Assembly (NCBI RefSeq): GCF_030247185.1
Contig: NC_080571.1
Location: forward strand, 254,421,771-254,485,770
Source of the DNA: Malaya genurostris
Lineage: Eukaryota; Arthropoda; Insecta; Diptera; Culicidae
Direction: 5' to 3'
Length of the DNA: 64,000 nt
Every line of letters begins with the position of its first letter. Positions within the stretch are counted from its first letter, which is position 1. Below the pieces are notes generated by a model that was given only the letters and a program-made list of their open reading frames with translations, had not been told where the DNA came from and did not search any database. The position numbers and the translations under genes were made by a program. Positions 12,597 through 23,419 of the stretch are shown here, one piece after another.

Positions 12597-12930
12597 GTTT
12601 AGATAAACAAATAATGGAAAAAAATCTCATTAGATATAAACATCGGATAAATTCCGCTAATTGGTTCTACCTTGAACTATTTAAATATTTCCAAAGGATT
12701 ACGCGTAGTTTGCCTCTACCGAGTATATAAGTATACAAAAACCTGTATTTGTTTCGTGTTAATTATTTGTATGGTAGAATATGTTTGTCGTCGATAAGTT
12801 GTACTTTAGTATAGATCAGTAGTTCCCAAACTTATTTTGTCAAATGCTTATCCTGGATATACTTGTGTCGCCGGCGAATTGAACCGATTTATAGATGATG
12901 ATTTTTATTTTCAATTCACTTCACTAACAA
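12597..12930. other. Spacer between two I-like copies
   Basis: About 330 bp of AT-rich DNA with no recognisable feature. Confidence 0.5.
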
Positions 12931-12940
12931 ATTGTATGGT
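12931..12940. repeat. Target-site duplication, left copy
   Basis: ATTGTATGGT, identical to 19031-19040. The two copies bracket the complete I-like element. Confidence 0.85.
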
Positions 12941-13264
12941 TTTTTTTTTTTCATAAATACGTTTATTTCATAGGCAGTATACATAAGTTTTTCTTCGCCG
13001 TGGCATCCACAATACATAGTAGTTTAAACCTAATACATTTCGAATATCATATTAGTATGTTGGTACTCATTAGTTAATCTAAACACTGTTTTTATCAAGC
13101 GAGTTGCTATTTTAAATTACTATAAATAAAATACATTTATTTTGTACATGATCTTATAACTATTTCAGGATTGTTTGTATCAGTTCACCACTTATATTCA
13201 ATATCCTATAGTTGGCTATTGGTTGAACTCATGGAAGAGAAAACAGTCTAACATAAAATAAAAT
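12941..13264 (-). other. 3'UTR and poly(A) tail of the I-like element
   Basis: About 313 nt of 3'UTR end in a run of A at 12941-12951 (T on the plus strand). The same UTR is present in the copies at 12181-12582 and 57953-58630, showing that this is the end recognised by the reverse transcriptase. No stem-loop was folded. Confidence 0.8.
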
Positions 13265-16200
13265 TTAAATTGGAACTCCAATGGATTTAATGAAATGATA
13301 AAGAAGTTTCATGTATGGAAGGTCACGACAAGCAAGAATGTCGCGAACTGGGACATTGGATAGTCTACCTTGGGTACGCAAGGAATTTATTAGTTGAGAT
13401 CTGACATCACGATACTCCACGCATGTCCAAACAACATGGTCAATATCGCGGTAACCTTCGCCGCAAGCACAATGATTAGTCTCGGAAAGTCCAATTCGAA
13501 GGAGATGTGCATCTAACGTGTAGTGATTGGACATGAGTCTGGACATCACACGAATGAAATCTCTACTCACATCCAGTCCCCTGAACCATGCCTTTGTCGA
13601 TATTTTAGGAATAATTGAGTGCATCCACCGACCCAGATCATCTTTATCCCAAGAAGCTTGCCAGCTGGCAAGTGTTCTTTGGCGAGACGCGCTATAGAAT
13701 TCGTTGAAAGCAATCGGTCTCTCACAAATTTCACCCTCAATAGCACCACGTTTGGCTAAAATATCGGCTCTTTCATTGCCTGGAATGGAGCAATGAGCCG
13801 GAACCCAAACTATTGTGATTTGATAATTATTATTCAATATGACGTTCAGGCACTGTTTTATTTTGGCCAAGAAAAAAGGTTCATTTTTGCAAGCGGCGTT
13901 TGAGCGAATAGCTTCAATTGCACTTAGACTATCTGTGAAAAGAAAATAATGGTGTGGAGATAATGTGACGATTACACTCAAGCTATAATGAACTGCTGCT
14001 AACTCTGCTATATAAACAGATGCAGGTTCTTGAAGCCTAAATGAGACCGAAACATTATTGTTGAATATACCGAACCCAGTAGCCTCTTCAATTCGTGATC
14101 CGTCCGTGTAAAATATTTTCTCAGAGTCAATATGCCTGAACTTACTTGTAAATATTTTTGGGATTTCCATTGAGCGTAGGTGTTCCGGGATTCCACGCAC
14201 TTCACGCTGCATGGATGTGTCGAAAAATAAAGTTGAGTCAGGGACATTTAGGAGGCTGACACGGATAGGAATATATCTTGAAGGGTTGATTTCCTGTGAC
14301 ATATGGTTAAAATATACTGTCATGAATCTTGTTTGAGATTGAAGCTCAACTAGCCTTTCGAAGTTATTAATAACCAGGGGATTCAGTACCTCACATCTTA
14401 TTAGCAGTCGCGATTAAAGCTCCCAAAAACGATCTTTCAATGGAAGAACTCCCGCCAGAACTTCAAGACTCATTGTATGTGTCGAATGCATGCACCCTAA
14501 AGCAATTCGCAAACAACGATACTGAATTCGCTCCAGTTTGATAATATGAGAGTTTGCAGCGGAACGAAAGCAAACGCATCCATATTCCATCACTGAAAGT
14601 ATCGTTGTCTGATACAATTTTATTAGATCTTCCGGATGAGCACGCCACCAAGATCCTGTTATTGTTCGAAGAAAATTTACTCTTTGTTGGCATTTTGTTA
14701 TCAGAAACCTAATGTGTCCTCCCCACGTGCATTTGGAATCAAACCACACCCCAAAGTATTTGAAAGTCAAAACCTGTTGGATCATTCTTCCCATCATATG
14801 AATCTGAAGCTGCGCGGGATCATGCTTTCTTGAAAAGACGACCAGCTCTGTTTTCTCCGCAGAGAATTCGATATCCAGATGAACAGCCCAAACGGACAAG
14901 TTATCTAAGGTATCTTGCAATGGTTTATGCAGATCAATAGCTTTGGGTCCAGTAACTGAAACTACGCCATCATCTGCCAATTGTCTTAGTGTACATGGGG
15001 TTACTAGACAGCTGTCAATGTCATTTACGTAAAAATTATAAAGGAGCGGACTGAGGCATGAGCCTTGCGGTAGACCCATGTAGCTAATTCTGAATGTTGC
15101 CAAATCGCCATGTGAAAAATGCATGCGTTTCTCTGACAAAAGGTTGTGCAAATAATTATTTATAACCGGTGGAAGTCCATGTTGGTGGAGCTTGTCTGAA
15201 AGAACATCAATGGAAACTGAATCAAATGCTCCTTCAATGTCTAAAAATACAGATGCCATTTGTTGCTTTTGAGCGAAGGCAATTTGGATGTCAGACGAAA
15301 GTAATGCAAGGCAATCATTCGTCCCTTTATTTCTACGGAAGCCAAACTGAGTATCTGACAACAAACCGTTCGTCTCGACCCAAGTGTCGAGACGTCGTAG
15401 AATAATTTTTTCGAACAATTTTCTGATGCAGGACAACATCGCAATGGGTCTATATGAGTTGTGATTGGAAGCTGGTTTCCCCGGCTTTTGAATGGCGATA
15501 ACTTTCACTTGCCTCCAGTCAGGTGGAACAATATTTTGCTCAAGAAACTTGTTAAACAATTCCAACAAACGTCTTTTTGCGAGGTCGGGCAGATTCTTCA
15601 CCAAGTTGAATTTAATTCTGTCCAACCCAGGAGCGTTATTGTTACAAGACATGAGTGCTATGGAAAAATCCATCATTGAAAAGGGGCTATCAATGGAACC
15701 ATTATTTGGAAAAGATTCCCTTATAATGCTATGCGTAGGAACAGAATCTGGACAAACTTTCCTCGCAAAATCAAATATCCATCGGTTCGAGTATTCCTCA
15801 CTCTCATTTCCTACGTTACGATTCCTCATTCGTCTGGCCGTATTCCAAAGAGTGCTCATTGAGGTTTCTCTTGACAAACCTTCGACAAAATGTCTCCAAT
15901 AGCTACATTTCTTGGCCCGAAGTATGCTCTTGTACTTGGTTTCTAAAGTCAAGAAATTTTCAAAATTCTGAGGAGTTCCTCCTCCTCGTTTTAAAAACGT
16001 CTTGAAAGCATTTTGTTTCGCGTGCTTAGCATCTGAACACTCTTTGTCCCACCAAGGGTTTGGAGGCCTTCTGTTAGACGATGGACCAAGAAATCGTTTG
16101 GTTTGGGCTTGTTCTGCGGCCTCCAGAATCGAACAATCAGGAATCAGAACAAATTGGCTCAAATGGCACGTTCCCCTTGATATTTGGAGATTTGTGCCTG

Positions 16201-17020
16201 AGAGGAAGTCATATTCTTCAAGTGGGGGGAGCTCTTCCATTGAAGTTAAGACACTTTAAATATTACTTTGGTATTTAATCCAGTCAATATTTTTTGTCAA
16301 ATCATATGGAATATTAACTGAATTAGCAATGCCTTTGTTACTGCTAATTGAGATGATGATTGGTAAATGATCGCTACCATGTAAATCAGGAAATACTTTC
16401 CAGGTGCAATCTAGTCGAATTGAAGTCGAGCACAGAGATAAATCTAATGCACTTGGACGTGCAGGAGGTCTTGGGATCCGTGTCATGCTACCCATATTTA
16501 GTACCGTCATGCTAAAATTGTCGCAAATATTATATATTAGAGATGATCTGCTATCATTGTAAACGGAACCCCACATCATTCCGTGCGAATTGAAATCTCC
16601 TAAAATCAAACGTGGAGCAGGAAGGGCTTCGACAATTTCATTAAGCTGTCGTTGTCCAACTTGAGCTCTTGGAGGAATATATACCGAAGCAATGCAAATG
16701 TCCTTTCCTTTAATGTTTATTTGACAAGCAACAACTTCTATACTAGAAGTCGAAGGAATGTTTAATCTATAAAAGGAATAACATTTCTTGATTCCTAAAA
16801 GCACTCCACCATACGGGGAGTCTCTATCGAGACGTATAATGTTAAAGTCATTAAAATTTAAGGTTATGTTTGATGTAAGCCATGTTTCGCACAAAGCAAA
16901 TACATCACATTTTTGACTATGCAACAAAACTTTAAATGAATAAAGGTTTGGCATGATGCTTCGACAATTCCACTGCAGGACAGTGATTGAATCATTTGCG
17001 GCGGATGATAAATTATCCAT
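13265..17020 (-). pseudogene. I-clade ORF2: endonuclease-reverse transcriptase-RNase H, two nonsense codons
   Basis: One continuous frame of 1251 residues, broken by TAA at 16256-16258 (codon 255) and TAA at 14414-14416 (codon 869). The N-terminal APE-like endonuclease shows QWNCRS, an ETWL glutamate motif, SVYIPP, GDFNSH and GSDHLP, so its active-site set looks complete. The reverse transcriptase has the DIEGAFDS aspartate (~594), GLPQGSCLSP and LADD (~681-684) where most families have YADD. The C-terminal RNase H shows YTDGS, AELAA, TDSLS and WVPAHCSIPGNERAD. The start is the ATG at 17018-17020, which lies within the end of ORF1 (ATGGATAA). Both stops fall between domains and could each be single-base changes. 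As it stands no full-length enzyme can be made without readthrough. Confidence 0.92.
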
Positions 17021-18314
17021 CAAATGATACAAAACCTGAAAGAGCTGGCCATTGAGCTGATAACTGTTTCAAAAAAGTTCTAGCTATTGGAAGGAATGCT
17101 GTTATGATGGTCTTTAGAGGTTCAGAAATATTGAATGCAGCGAAAATCCATTCTACAATTTCCGAAAATTTCAGTAATCCTGTTGGTGAATGTGAAATAG
17201 AGCCCACTGTATTATTGTCTTTTCTTGAGCTAGTTCCTGGATTGGCTTGTGAATTTGACAAACCAGGAGGCACAGTTTTTGGTTTCAAATTTGGCTTTTT
17301 AGCTTTAACACGGGGATCTTTTTTTGAAGGTGTAATTTTAGGTGTCTTTTTTGGTATTTTATGGTTTGGTAATCTCCTCTTAACAGACCCTTGAGGAGTG
17401 ACAAACGAGGTATCTTCACTATTTCCGTCAGAGTCAGATTCCTCTGGCTCCGCAAGATTTGAAAAACCGTTTTCGGTTTCCAAAGGGGAGACATGTATGA
17501 CCGTTTTGAGCATTTCTGCATATGTGCGCTTAGACCGTGCTTTTAAAGAAAGCTTCATTTTGTCTTTACGCAGCTTAAATGCAGCGCACACTGAAAGATC
17601 ATCATGAGGACTTTCCCCACAATAAACACATTTTTCAACATCTTTATCGCAAAGATTATCCTTATGAGGCCCTTGACATTTGATACATTTGGACTTATTA
17701 CTACAGTAAGTAGCTGTATGTCCGAATTTTTTACAGTTCGTGCAATTCATAACATGCGGTACGAAAAGCCGAACAGGAAGACGAATTTTATCGATATAGA
17801 CATGGCTAGGCAATGCAGATCCGGCAAATGTTACGCGAAACGAATCTGAGGGACGATAAGACTTTTTTCCATCGACAATAGATGCTGAGTACAATTGTTT
17901 GCACTCGAGTATCTTAACTCCCTCAAGCATGGAGTTTTTAAAACGGCCAACTCCATTTTTAAGTAAATCATCTGCTGTCAGACTTGCTTCAGTCACAACA
18001 CCGTCAATTTCTACCTCCTTCGATGGAATGTAAACTCGATATTCAATAGCAAATAATTTACAGGTTACAATATCGTTTGCCTGTTTCAAGTCGTTAACAA
18101 CAACTCGAATTTTATCTCTATTAACCTTACAGATTTCTTTAACTTCAGAGAAATGTGATGTCAAATCCTTTGTAATTTGCATCAAGTTTAAAATCTTTTC
18201 TTTTTTTCGAAGATAGACTATCCATGGCCCAGTGGTACCCTGTGGATAATGTTTAGCCCTCGGAGTATTTAAACTCTTACTAGTATCCGGAATCGGATTC
18301 GGATGATCTTCCAT
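17013..18314 (-). CDS. I-clade ORF1 (gag-like nucleic-acid-binding protein)
   Basis: Intact 433-residue frame with an ATG start. It carries three CCHC-type zinc knuckles in a row: CTNCKKFGHTATYC (191-204), CIKCQGPHKDNLC (210-222) and CVYCGESPHDDLSVC (229-243), the arrangement usual for ORF1 of I and Jockey relatives. The region before the knuckles is a compact basic domain without a signal peptide; the region after them (about 280-370) is rich in Ser, Pro and Lys and likely disordered. In this family the protein coats element RNA and acts as a chaperone during reverse transcription. It overlaps ORF2 by 8 nt, so ORF2 is probably translated by termination-reinitiation. The frame is undamaged, in contrast to ORF2. 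Confidence 0.9.
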   Translation of the reverse strand: MEDHPNPIPDTSKSLNTPRAKHYPQGTTGPWIVYLRKKEKILNLMQITKDLTSHFSEVKEICKVNRDKIRVVVNDLKQANDIVTCKLFAIEYRVYIPSKEVEIDGVVTEASLTADDLLKNGVGRFKNSMLEGVKILECKQLYSASIVDGKKSYRPSDSFRVTFAGSALPSHVYIDKIRLPVRLFVPHVMNCTNCKKFGHTATYCSNKSKCIKCQGPHKDNLCDKDVEKCVYCGESPHDDLSVCAAFKLRKDKMKLSLKARSKRTYAEMLKTVIHVSPLETENGFSNLAEPEESDSDGNSEDTSFVTPQGSVKRRLPNHKIPKKTPKITPSKKDPRVKAKKPNLKPKTVPPGLSNSQANPGTSSRKDNNTVGSISHSPTGLLKFSEIVEWIFAAFNISEPLKTIITAFLPIARTFLKQLSAQWPALSGFVSFDG

Positions 18315-19030
18315 GAGATCATCAATTACATTAAATTTTTTTGTAAATTAATAATACCAAAATAAAAACTTATGTTTAGTAAAATTTCAGATATAAGAAA
18401 TAAAAAATAAATTAAATTAAATCTACCTTGTAGCTGATGTCTCTGTTCCTTTATCGTGAAGAACGACGTGAAGCTCTTCCAACGATTTCCAATTGGCAGT
18501 CTTCAGCTGTTTCCAATTGGCAGTCTTCTGTCGTTTACTGCTATCTCAGTTGCTCTGCCGTCGTTGTGAACACCACTGCACTTGCTGTGCTGCCTGTACC
18601 TGACCCCAGGTACAGTGCTTTTGCTCTTGGTGGCGATCAAATGCGATGCTTGCAGTGTAGCACCTCGCGATATATGCCGTCTCTTTTGATCCTACGCAGC
18701 GTACAAATTCTGGTACCTGGTAGATCAGCACTGGGTTGCTTTAGCACCTTTGTGCCTTTGCACCCCTTCGTCTTCGCACCTTTATGCGATGGCACCTCTG
18801 TGACTCGTCACTTCTATGCTCTCGCACCTCTGTGTTTCTACACCTCTGTGCGTATGAACGGGATGGCCTTCGTTGCTAGCTTTCCAGTCGGGAAACGCCC
18901 CGAATATTGCGTTTGCTATGGGCAGTTTAACTACCTGAAGCTTAGAATTGTCTCGGTAGCAGCCGTTAACTCACGAGCCAGTACAATCGAAACACAACCT
19001 CTTCGCTTGAATGGTTTTTACTGAATGATG
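18315..19030 (-). promoter_or_regulatory. 5'UTR / internal promoter region of the I-like element
   Basis: Between the 10 bp duplication and the ORF1 ATG lie 716 nt. Its first bases on the minus strand include CATTCAGT, similar to the initiator at the start of I-type and Jockey elements, whose Pol II promoters lie inside the transcribed region. The UTR holds short repeats around 18735-18856 and a duplicated GAAGACTGCCAATTGGAAA near 18480-18530. The long open frame that runs antisense across it (18437-19024) has no domain and is not annotated. Confidence 0.7.
18735..18856 (-). repeat. Short repeats in the 5'UTR
   Basis: On the minus strand a motif like CACAGAGGTGC recurs six to eight times with spacers of about 5-15 nt and growing divergence. 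It could be a transcription-factor array or a slippage product; neither can be decided here. Confidence 0.6.
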
Positions 19031-19040
19031 ATTGTATGGT
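19031..19040. repeat. Target-site duplication, right copy
   Basis: ATTGTATGGT, identical to 12931-12940. Confidence 0.85.
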
Positions 19041-19600
19041 GTTTGCTTGAATAAATAATAACTGAAGGGAAATCCGTCCGTTGTCTTTTATTTTTACATT
19101 CAGATTCTATAAGATCGTGAATTTTATTAGAAAAATGATAATATAACGGATTGTGATTTATTCCGTATTGAATTATTTTTAGCCTTAGGCTTGTTGCCGT
19201 TCTGGTTGGACGCAGGCATTTTTGAAATGAATGAAATTTTAAATTAAATTAACTAGGCTAAATTAGTCTTCGATTAGACTCCTAGTTTGGAAAAGTCTTG
19301 ATAAAGACTGATTTTGTGGTAGTCTTAATAAAGACTGATTAGTTCGAAGAATAGTTCTTTGAATAGCTAGCCTTTAAAAAGGTTGATTAATTTCTTAGTC
19401 ACTCTAATATCACTCTTTGTATCACTTAGTCACTCTAATATCACTCTTTGTATAGCCTTGAGAAAGGCTGACTAATTGTTAGTCTTTAAAAAGACTGTTA
19501 GTGATTCAGGTAGCCTCGAAAAAGACTGAAGCCTTGAATCAATGAAACTCTAGGTAGCCAGAAAAAAATTCCAGGAGCCAAGAGCTATACGCGTGCGGTG
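19041..19600 (-). other. Leader-like stretch with stem-loop array
   Basis: Seven 16-nt inverted repeats of the form AGYCTTnnnnAAGRCT lie at about 19264, 19294, 19321, 19369, 19454, 19481 and 19512, plus a 28 bp direct duplication at 19395-19422 and 19426-19453. On the minus strand an ATG at 19217-19219 opens a short Asn/Lys-rich frame (MPASNQNGNKPKAKNN) resembling the start of a gag gene; it stops after about 31 codons. The stretch looks like the 5' leader of an older retroelement into which the I-like element inserted. The family was not identified. Confidence 0.4.
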
Positions 19601-19799
19601 CGAACGACTGTTCAACACCGACTTATTATGTGTAGTTTGGTAACCGAAACTACAATGAATCTGAGAGGATATGAAATAGTAGTTTTTTGAAACAATAGAC
19701 AATAAAAAAATTGACAATGAACTTCTGGGTCCAATTGGAAATATCGTTAAATCTTGAAATAAATTTCTTCAGATTGAATTCTAAATGAGCGTAGTAATC

Positions 19800-19888
19800 G
19801 TAGTAATAGCCATGCATTGATTCTGTACACTAAGAATCGGCTGCGAAGTCTGTTGGAACAGAAAGGTCAAATTCCACTTGAAAGGTTC
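19800..19888 (+). mobile_element. SINE fragment (3' half)
   Basis: Matches the 3' half of the complete SINE at 38666-38872, including TGTACACTAAGAATCGG, TGCGAAgTCTGTTG and ACAGAAAGG. The tRNA-like head is missing. Confidence 0.7.
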
Positions 19889-19900
19889 TCGGTTGTGGAA

Positions 19901-20450
19901 ATGGCATGTAAGCGAGAATAACAACCCGTCAAAATTTTGCTTAAGCATCGCGAAAATCCATACTACACGCTCGCAAAGCCGTCGAAATTGATGAATGCGG
20001 CAGAATTAACGGTTTCTAATGTAATAAACGTATTCAGAGATCGTTTGTCTACAACTAGTACCCGTCTGGTACAAGCGGAATCTCAACTTCAACATCCAAG
20101 AAATGTCATCTAGAACAAAAAATCTAGCAGGTTTACGACTTACACGAAAGTGTAGACTTTGGATAGTGCGATAAGCAAATCCAGTCGGTTGTTCTCACAA
20201 GAAACTGATAAAGTTTGATTACGGTGTACAAAGTGATGAAATCCGCTTCGAAATTTTCAGATTTTAATCAGGAATATTCTATGGTTATTGAAAGAGAGAT
20301 GTGAGCTGTCGAATTTCACAGTACACAGTGTTTTAAAGCATGAACCCTCCCAAAACGCCATAGTATTTCCAAATAGGGACATTGTCAAGCGCAAAATTAA
20401 GAAGAAACAACGGACTGTTGTCAGTGAGATGCAGTTCAAGGCAAACTGAC
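19901..20450 (+). pseudogene. Decayed ITm (Tc1/mariner superfamily) transposase, N-terminal part
   Basis: Starting at the ATG at 19901 the frame reads MACKRE, then a stop, then QPVKILLKHRENPYYT and a helix-turn-helix-like KLMNAAELTVSNVINVF segment, which is the DNA-binding N-terminus of mosquito DD37-type ITm transposases. Stops and frameshifts follow; a weaker PNRDIVK segment near 20370 is at the expected distance. No catalytic D-D-E motif remains. It lies just downstream of the SINE fragment. Confidence 0.5.
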
Positions 20451-21399
20451 ATTCTCCGAAGAGGAGAGTAAATATTTTTTCTGTATTCTGTAATACTTGA
20501 ATATAATACCCTAAGTTTTTATCTGTTCATTTTTATTTTCTTTCTTATTAACCAAGAATTTAATGATTCCTAATTCATATTAGTGGGATACGTGCCGCTT
20601 AAAAACCGCAAAACTTGGAAATAATCCCATAAACCGCAAAACTAGAGAAAATTGTTTTGCCAGATGTTTTAAAAAAATTGAAACATCGAAATCTTTTGTT
20701 ACCTGTTAGAAAAAAAATAAAAAAACATCGACTTTAGGACTTTGTAAATCTTTGAGATTTCCGAAATCTATATTTTTACTACAAATGTTTTAAAAATGTA
20801 TGAAACATCAAAATCTGGCGTTATTTAAAAAAACTCCAGACTAGATTTTTTTGAGATAACACAAGAACTCAACTTTTGAGCATTTCTAAGACGAAACAAG
20901 AAAACAAGAATAACTTTGAAAATTTGCATAAAGAACCGCATAACTTTGAAAACTCACATGAAGCCGCATAAAAAGATTTGATTGTTTTTTTTTTTCAATT
21001 ATTAGATTGGTTTGATTCTGGGTTGGATTTAGCAATGATCTATTGAAAAAATTCTCATATGTCATATAAACTTTTCATGAATAAATTTGCCAATAGCCTT
21101 TCTTAAAAAGATAAAAATTTGAGGTGATATAGACTACTATTTAAAACTCATTGCCACCTTTGGACAATTTAGAGTTCACTGCCCACTTAAAATGAGCTAC
21201 TGCCCACTGATGGGTTATATTAACTAGGATTTTAAATCGGACAAAGTTTTATTCGATTTTTCATTTGTTACGATTTTCATTTGTTACTTCTATCAACATC
21301 AACTAAAGTGCACTTTTCTGAAATAAATGTTAACTACAACCGACTTGTCGAAAGTATCGAATAATCGAGTCCACCGCGGCATGTCAGCTGAAATAATCT
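20451..21399. other. Unassigned AT-rich DNA
   Basis: No gene or repeat recognised. Confidence 0.45.
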
Positions 21400-22430
21400 T
21401 TCTCAAGGTCTGTCCCCTGGCTACGTTATGCAAACTATATTTAATCCCCATCGAAACGTCGGTGCACATTTTCGCTGCTATTGGCCCCTTGAACTAACCA
21501 CCGCTCGCAAGTTCAATGTGAAAGCCTTTTTATCTACTTCGGGCTACAAACTGAAACGGCTCGTAAAATGCGGGACAATAAACCTGCTGCCTCTGCTGCT
21601 GACCAGTGGGTACTTGGATCGAGCCTTCCAGACACGCTTCAGACCGAGTTACATAAATAATAAAGACCAAAAACAAACAAATCCGATATCAACAGGCAGC
21701 CTTCGCCGCCGCCGTTGCCGCCGGTCAACCCCGTGGGCAAAAGAAATGCGTGCCGAACACCTGACCTTGCGCCTGGTACGGATTGGGTAGCCGTGATGGA
21801 TGTTGGTGGGTCGATACGAGACCGACACCGTTGTAGACTTCCCGCCGGGATTGCCCTACACTGACTGACTGACTGGTAGTGCGTTTTTTCCTCCATCTTT
21901 CCAAAGTAGCGCAAGTGTCTCGCGGCGTTCGATGATCGGGTGTCGAGTTTGGGTTTAGGCGTGCTCCCGCCGCACCATTTGAACGCATAGTGCAACAAAT
22001 ATGGGCGAAAGTTGGACATTCACTCACATGTGAATACGCACAAATCAATGTTTAGCCGCCTTTTGGGTCATTCGTGGGCACGAAATGTTTGACCAGCACC
22101 AGTTGCAGTCTCCAAGGCAGTCAGAAGTGGCCTGCGGCGTTCACGAAATTGTATCAAGTGCGACGACGGCTGGCAGCAAATTGGAGCAATGTACAGTTCC
22201 AACGCCGCCGATCCGGAGAGTTGCGCAATGTACGAAGGATTGCGTGATTATGGTGACCGCTGACGTAGATCGTTTATTAAAATCGATTAGTGATATTTTA
22301 TGTGGCTTGATTTGCGTTACTGAGTGAGCGAGGGCTCTGTTTGTCCAATAGTTTATAGTCAAGTGGACACCACTCGATACTTGGTCAAACATTCTCGCGG
22401 ATGGAGTTTTCTGCAAACGACATCACCGCC
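21400..22430. other. GC-richer unique region
   Basis: Noticeably less AT-rich than its surroundings, with overlapping open frames on both strands (21428-21790 plus, 21639-22019 minus, 22085-22327 plus). None has a recognisable domain, and the Arg/Pro-rich translations look like shadows of GC content. It is a candidate for an unrecognised exon, untranslated region or regulatory DNA. Confidence 0.25.
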
Positions 22431-23075
22431 AGCAATCTTTCATCGATTCCAATGGAATATTTGACACAGTTAATAATTTCTCAAAGTGTTTTGATTTGGG
22501 CTTTTGCAATGTGGGTAACGTAAGCAAATCGAAACGAAGGTTTCTGGGAAATTTTGACTTTCTGTTTTGCCAATCTCGTCTCAGCTATCCAGCTTTATAC
22601 ATTACAATTTTGAGACTGGCACTGATATCCCATGAAAAGTCGTAGAAAATTTTACCAAATTATGAGTTCGAATTACATTAGTAAATTATTCAAACACGTA
22701 ACTAAGTTCAATCTATTATTTCCGTTCATTTACAATCGTATGTGTAAAGGTGTATGAAATAGGTTTCGGATTACGCCAACCAAACAGGTTCCAAGGTTTC
22801 CATATAAGGATCACTACACTCGTGCACTGGTTTTCATCCGATCAATCTCGCCATGAAGTAGTCCATTTTCTTTACTTAGCCCGTTCCTAACAACTAACCT
22901 CCAAACCTGCGGGGCTCCTGCTCGATTTTGTTATTTGGCGTTGAAAGCGAGAGCCACCGCGGTACCGCGAGATTGTGATAGGGATCGTTGAAAGGTGACC
23001 CACCTAAAGAAAAAAAAACGAGGTGAGAAAAAAACGAGGTGAGAAAACCTTCGTGCAAACGCTTAACACCTAAAT
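22431..23075. other. Unassigned DNA
   Basis: No gene recognised. A short duplicated phrase AACGAGGTGAGAAAA occurs at ~23015 and ~23030. Confidence 0.4.
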
Positions 23076-23077
23076 TA

Positions 23078-23417
23078 TTAGGTTTTTTACCGTCACTGCT
23101 AACCTCAATCGGATGAACACTTTTTGACAGTCCAGCAGTACTGTTTGTAAACAGAAATTTCTTTTGTTTGTTTATTGACAAATTGGATCAGACCATTTAC
23201 GGTCTGTATCGCCTAAATGAAGTTTTAAAACAGTTGTTCACGATTGAATACGGTTCGTTTTTGATATTTATTAAATAAATGTGACTAGTTGCAAAGTGTA
23301 AAGATGATTGTTTTAGATGTGCTCTTCGATTTTTGTTTAAGCTTGTTTGTAAACAGTACCGCTGAACTGTCAAGGATGAATACTTGTTCATTTGTGTCGT
23401 CACGATAAAAAACCTAA
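23078..23417. mobile_element. TA-flanked MITE with long inverted repeats (340 bp)
   Basis: The left end TTAGGTTTTTTACCGTCAC and, inverted, the right end TTAGGTTTTTTATCGTGAC differ at two positions. The pairing continues inward through TTGACAGTYCAGCRGTACTG and a GTAAACA block, giving arms of roughly 75-85 bp. TA dinucleotides flank both ends, as in Tc1/mariner-type elements. There is no coding capacity, so it would depend on a transposase supplied elsewhere. Confidence 0.75.
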
Positions 23418-23419
23418 TA

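Larger units (their letters stand above)
12941..19030 (-). mobile_element. Complete I-clade non-LTR retrotransposon (6.09 kb)
   Basis: Bounded by a perfect 10 bp duplication and, read on the minus strand, organised as 5'UTR (19030-18315), ORF1 (18314-17013), ORF2 (17020-13265), 3'UTR (13264-12952) and a poly(A) tail of about eleven A. An APE-type endonuclease, a reverse transcriptase and a C-terminal RNase H together with an ORF1 carrying three zinc knuckles place it in the I clade (the group that includes the Drosophila I factor and MosquI). Only two nonsense codons interrupt ORF2, so the copy is young. It probably moved by target-primed reverse transcription and lies in the same orientation as the truncated copy at 12181-12582. 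Confidence 0.92.

Noticed and set aside
15492..15902. 136-codon plus-strand frame
   Set aside because: Antisense shadow of the I-clade ORF2.
18437..19024. 195-codon open frame on the plus strand
   Set aside because: It lies antisense across the 5'UTR of the I-like element, and its low-complexity Cys/Leu/Phe stretches come from the UTR repeats. No domain.
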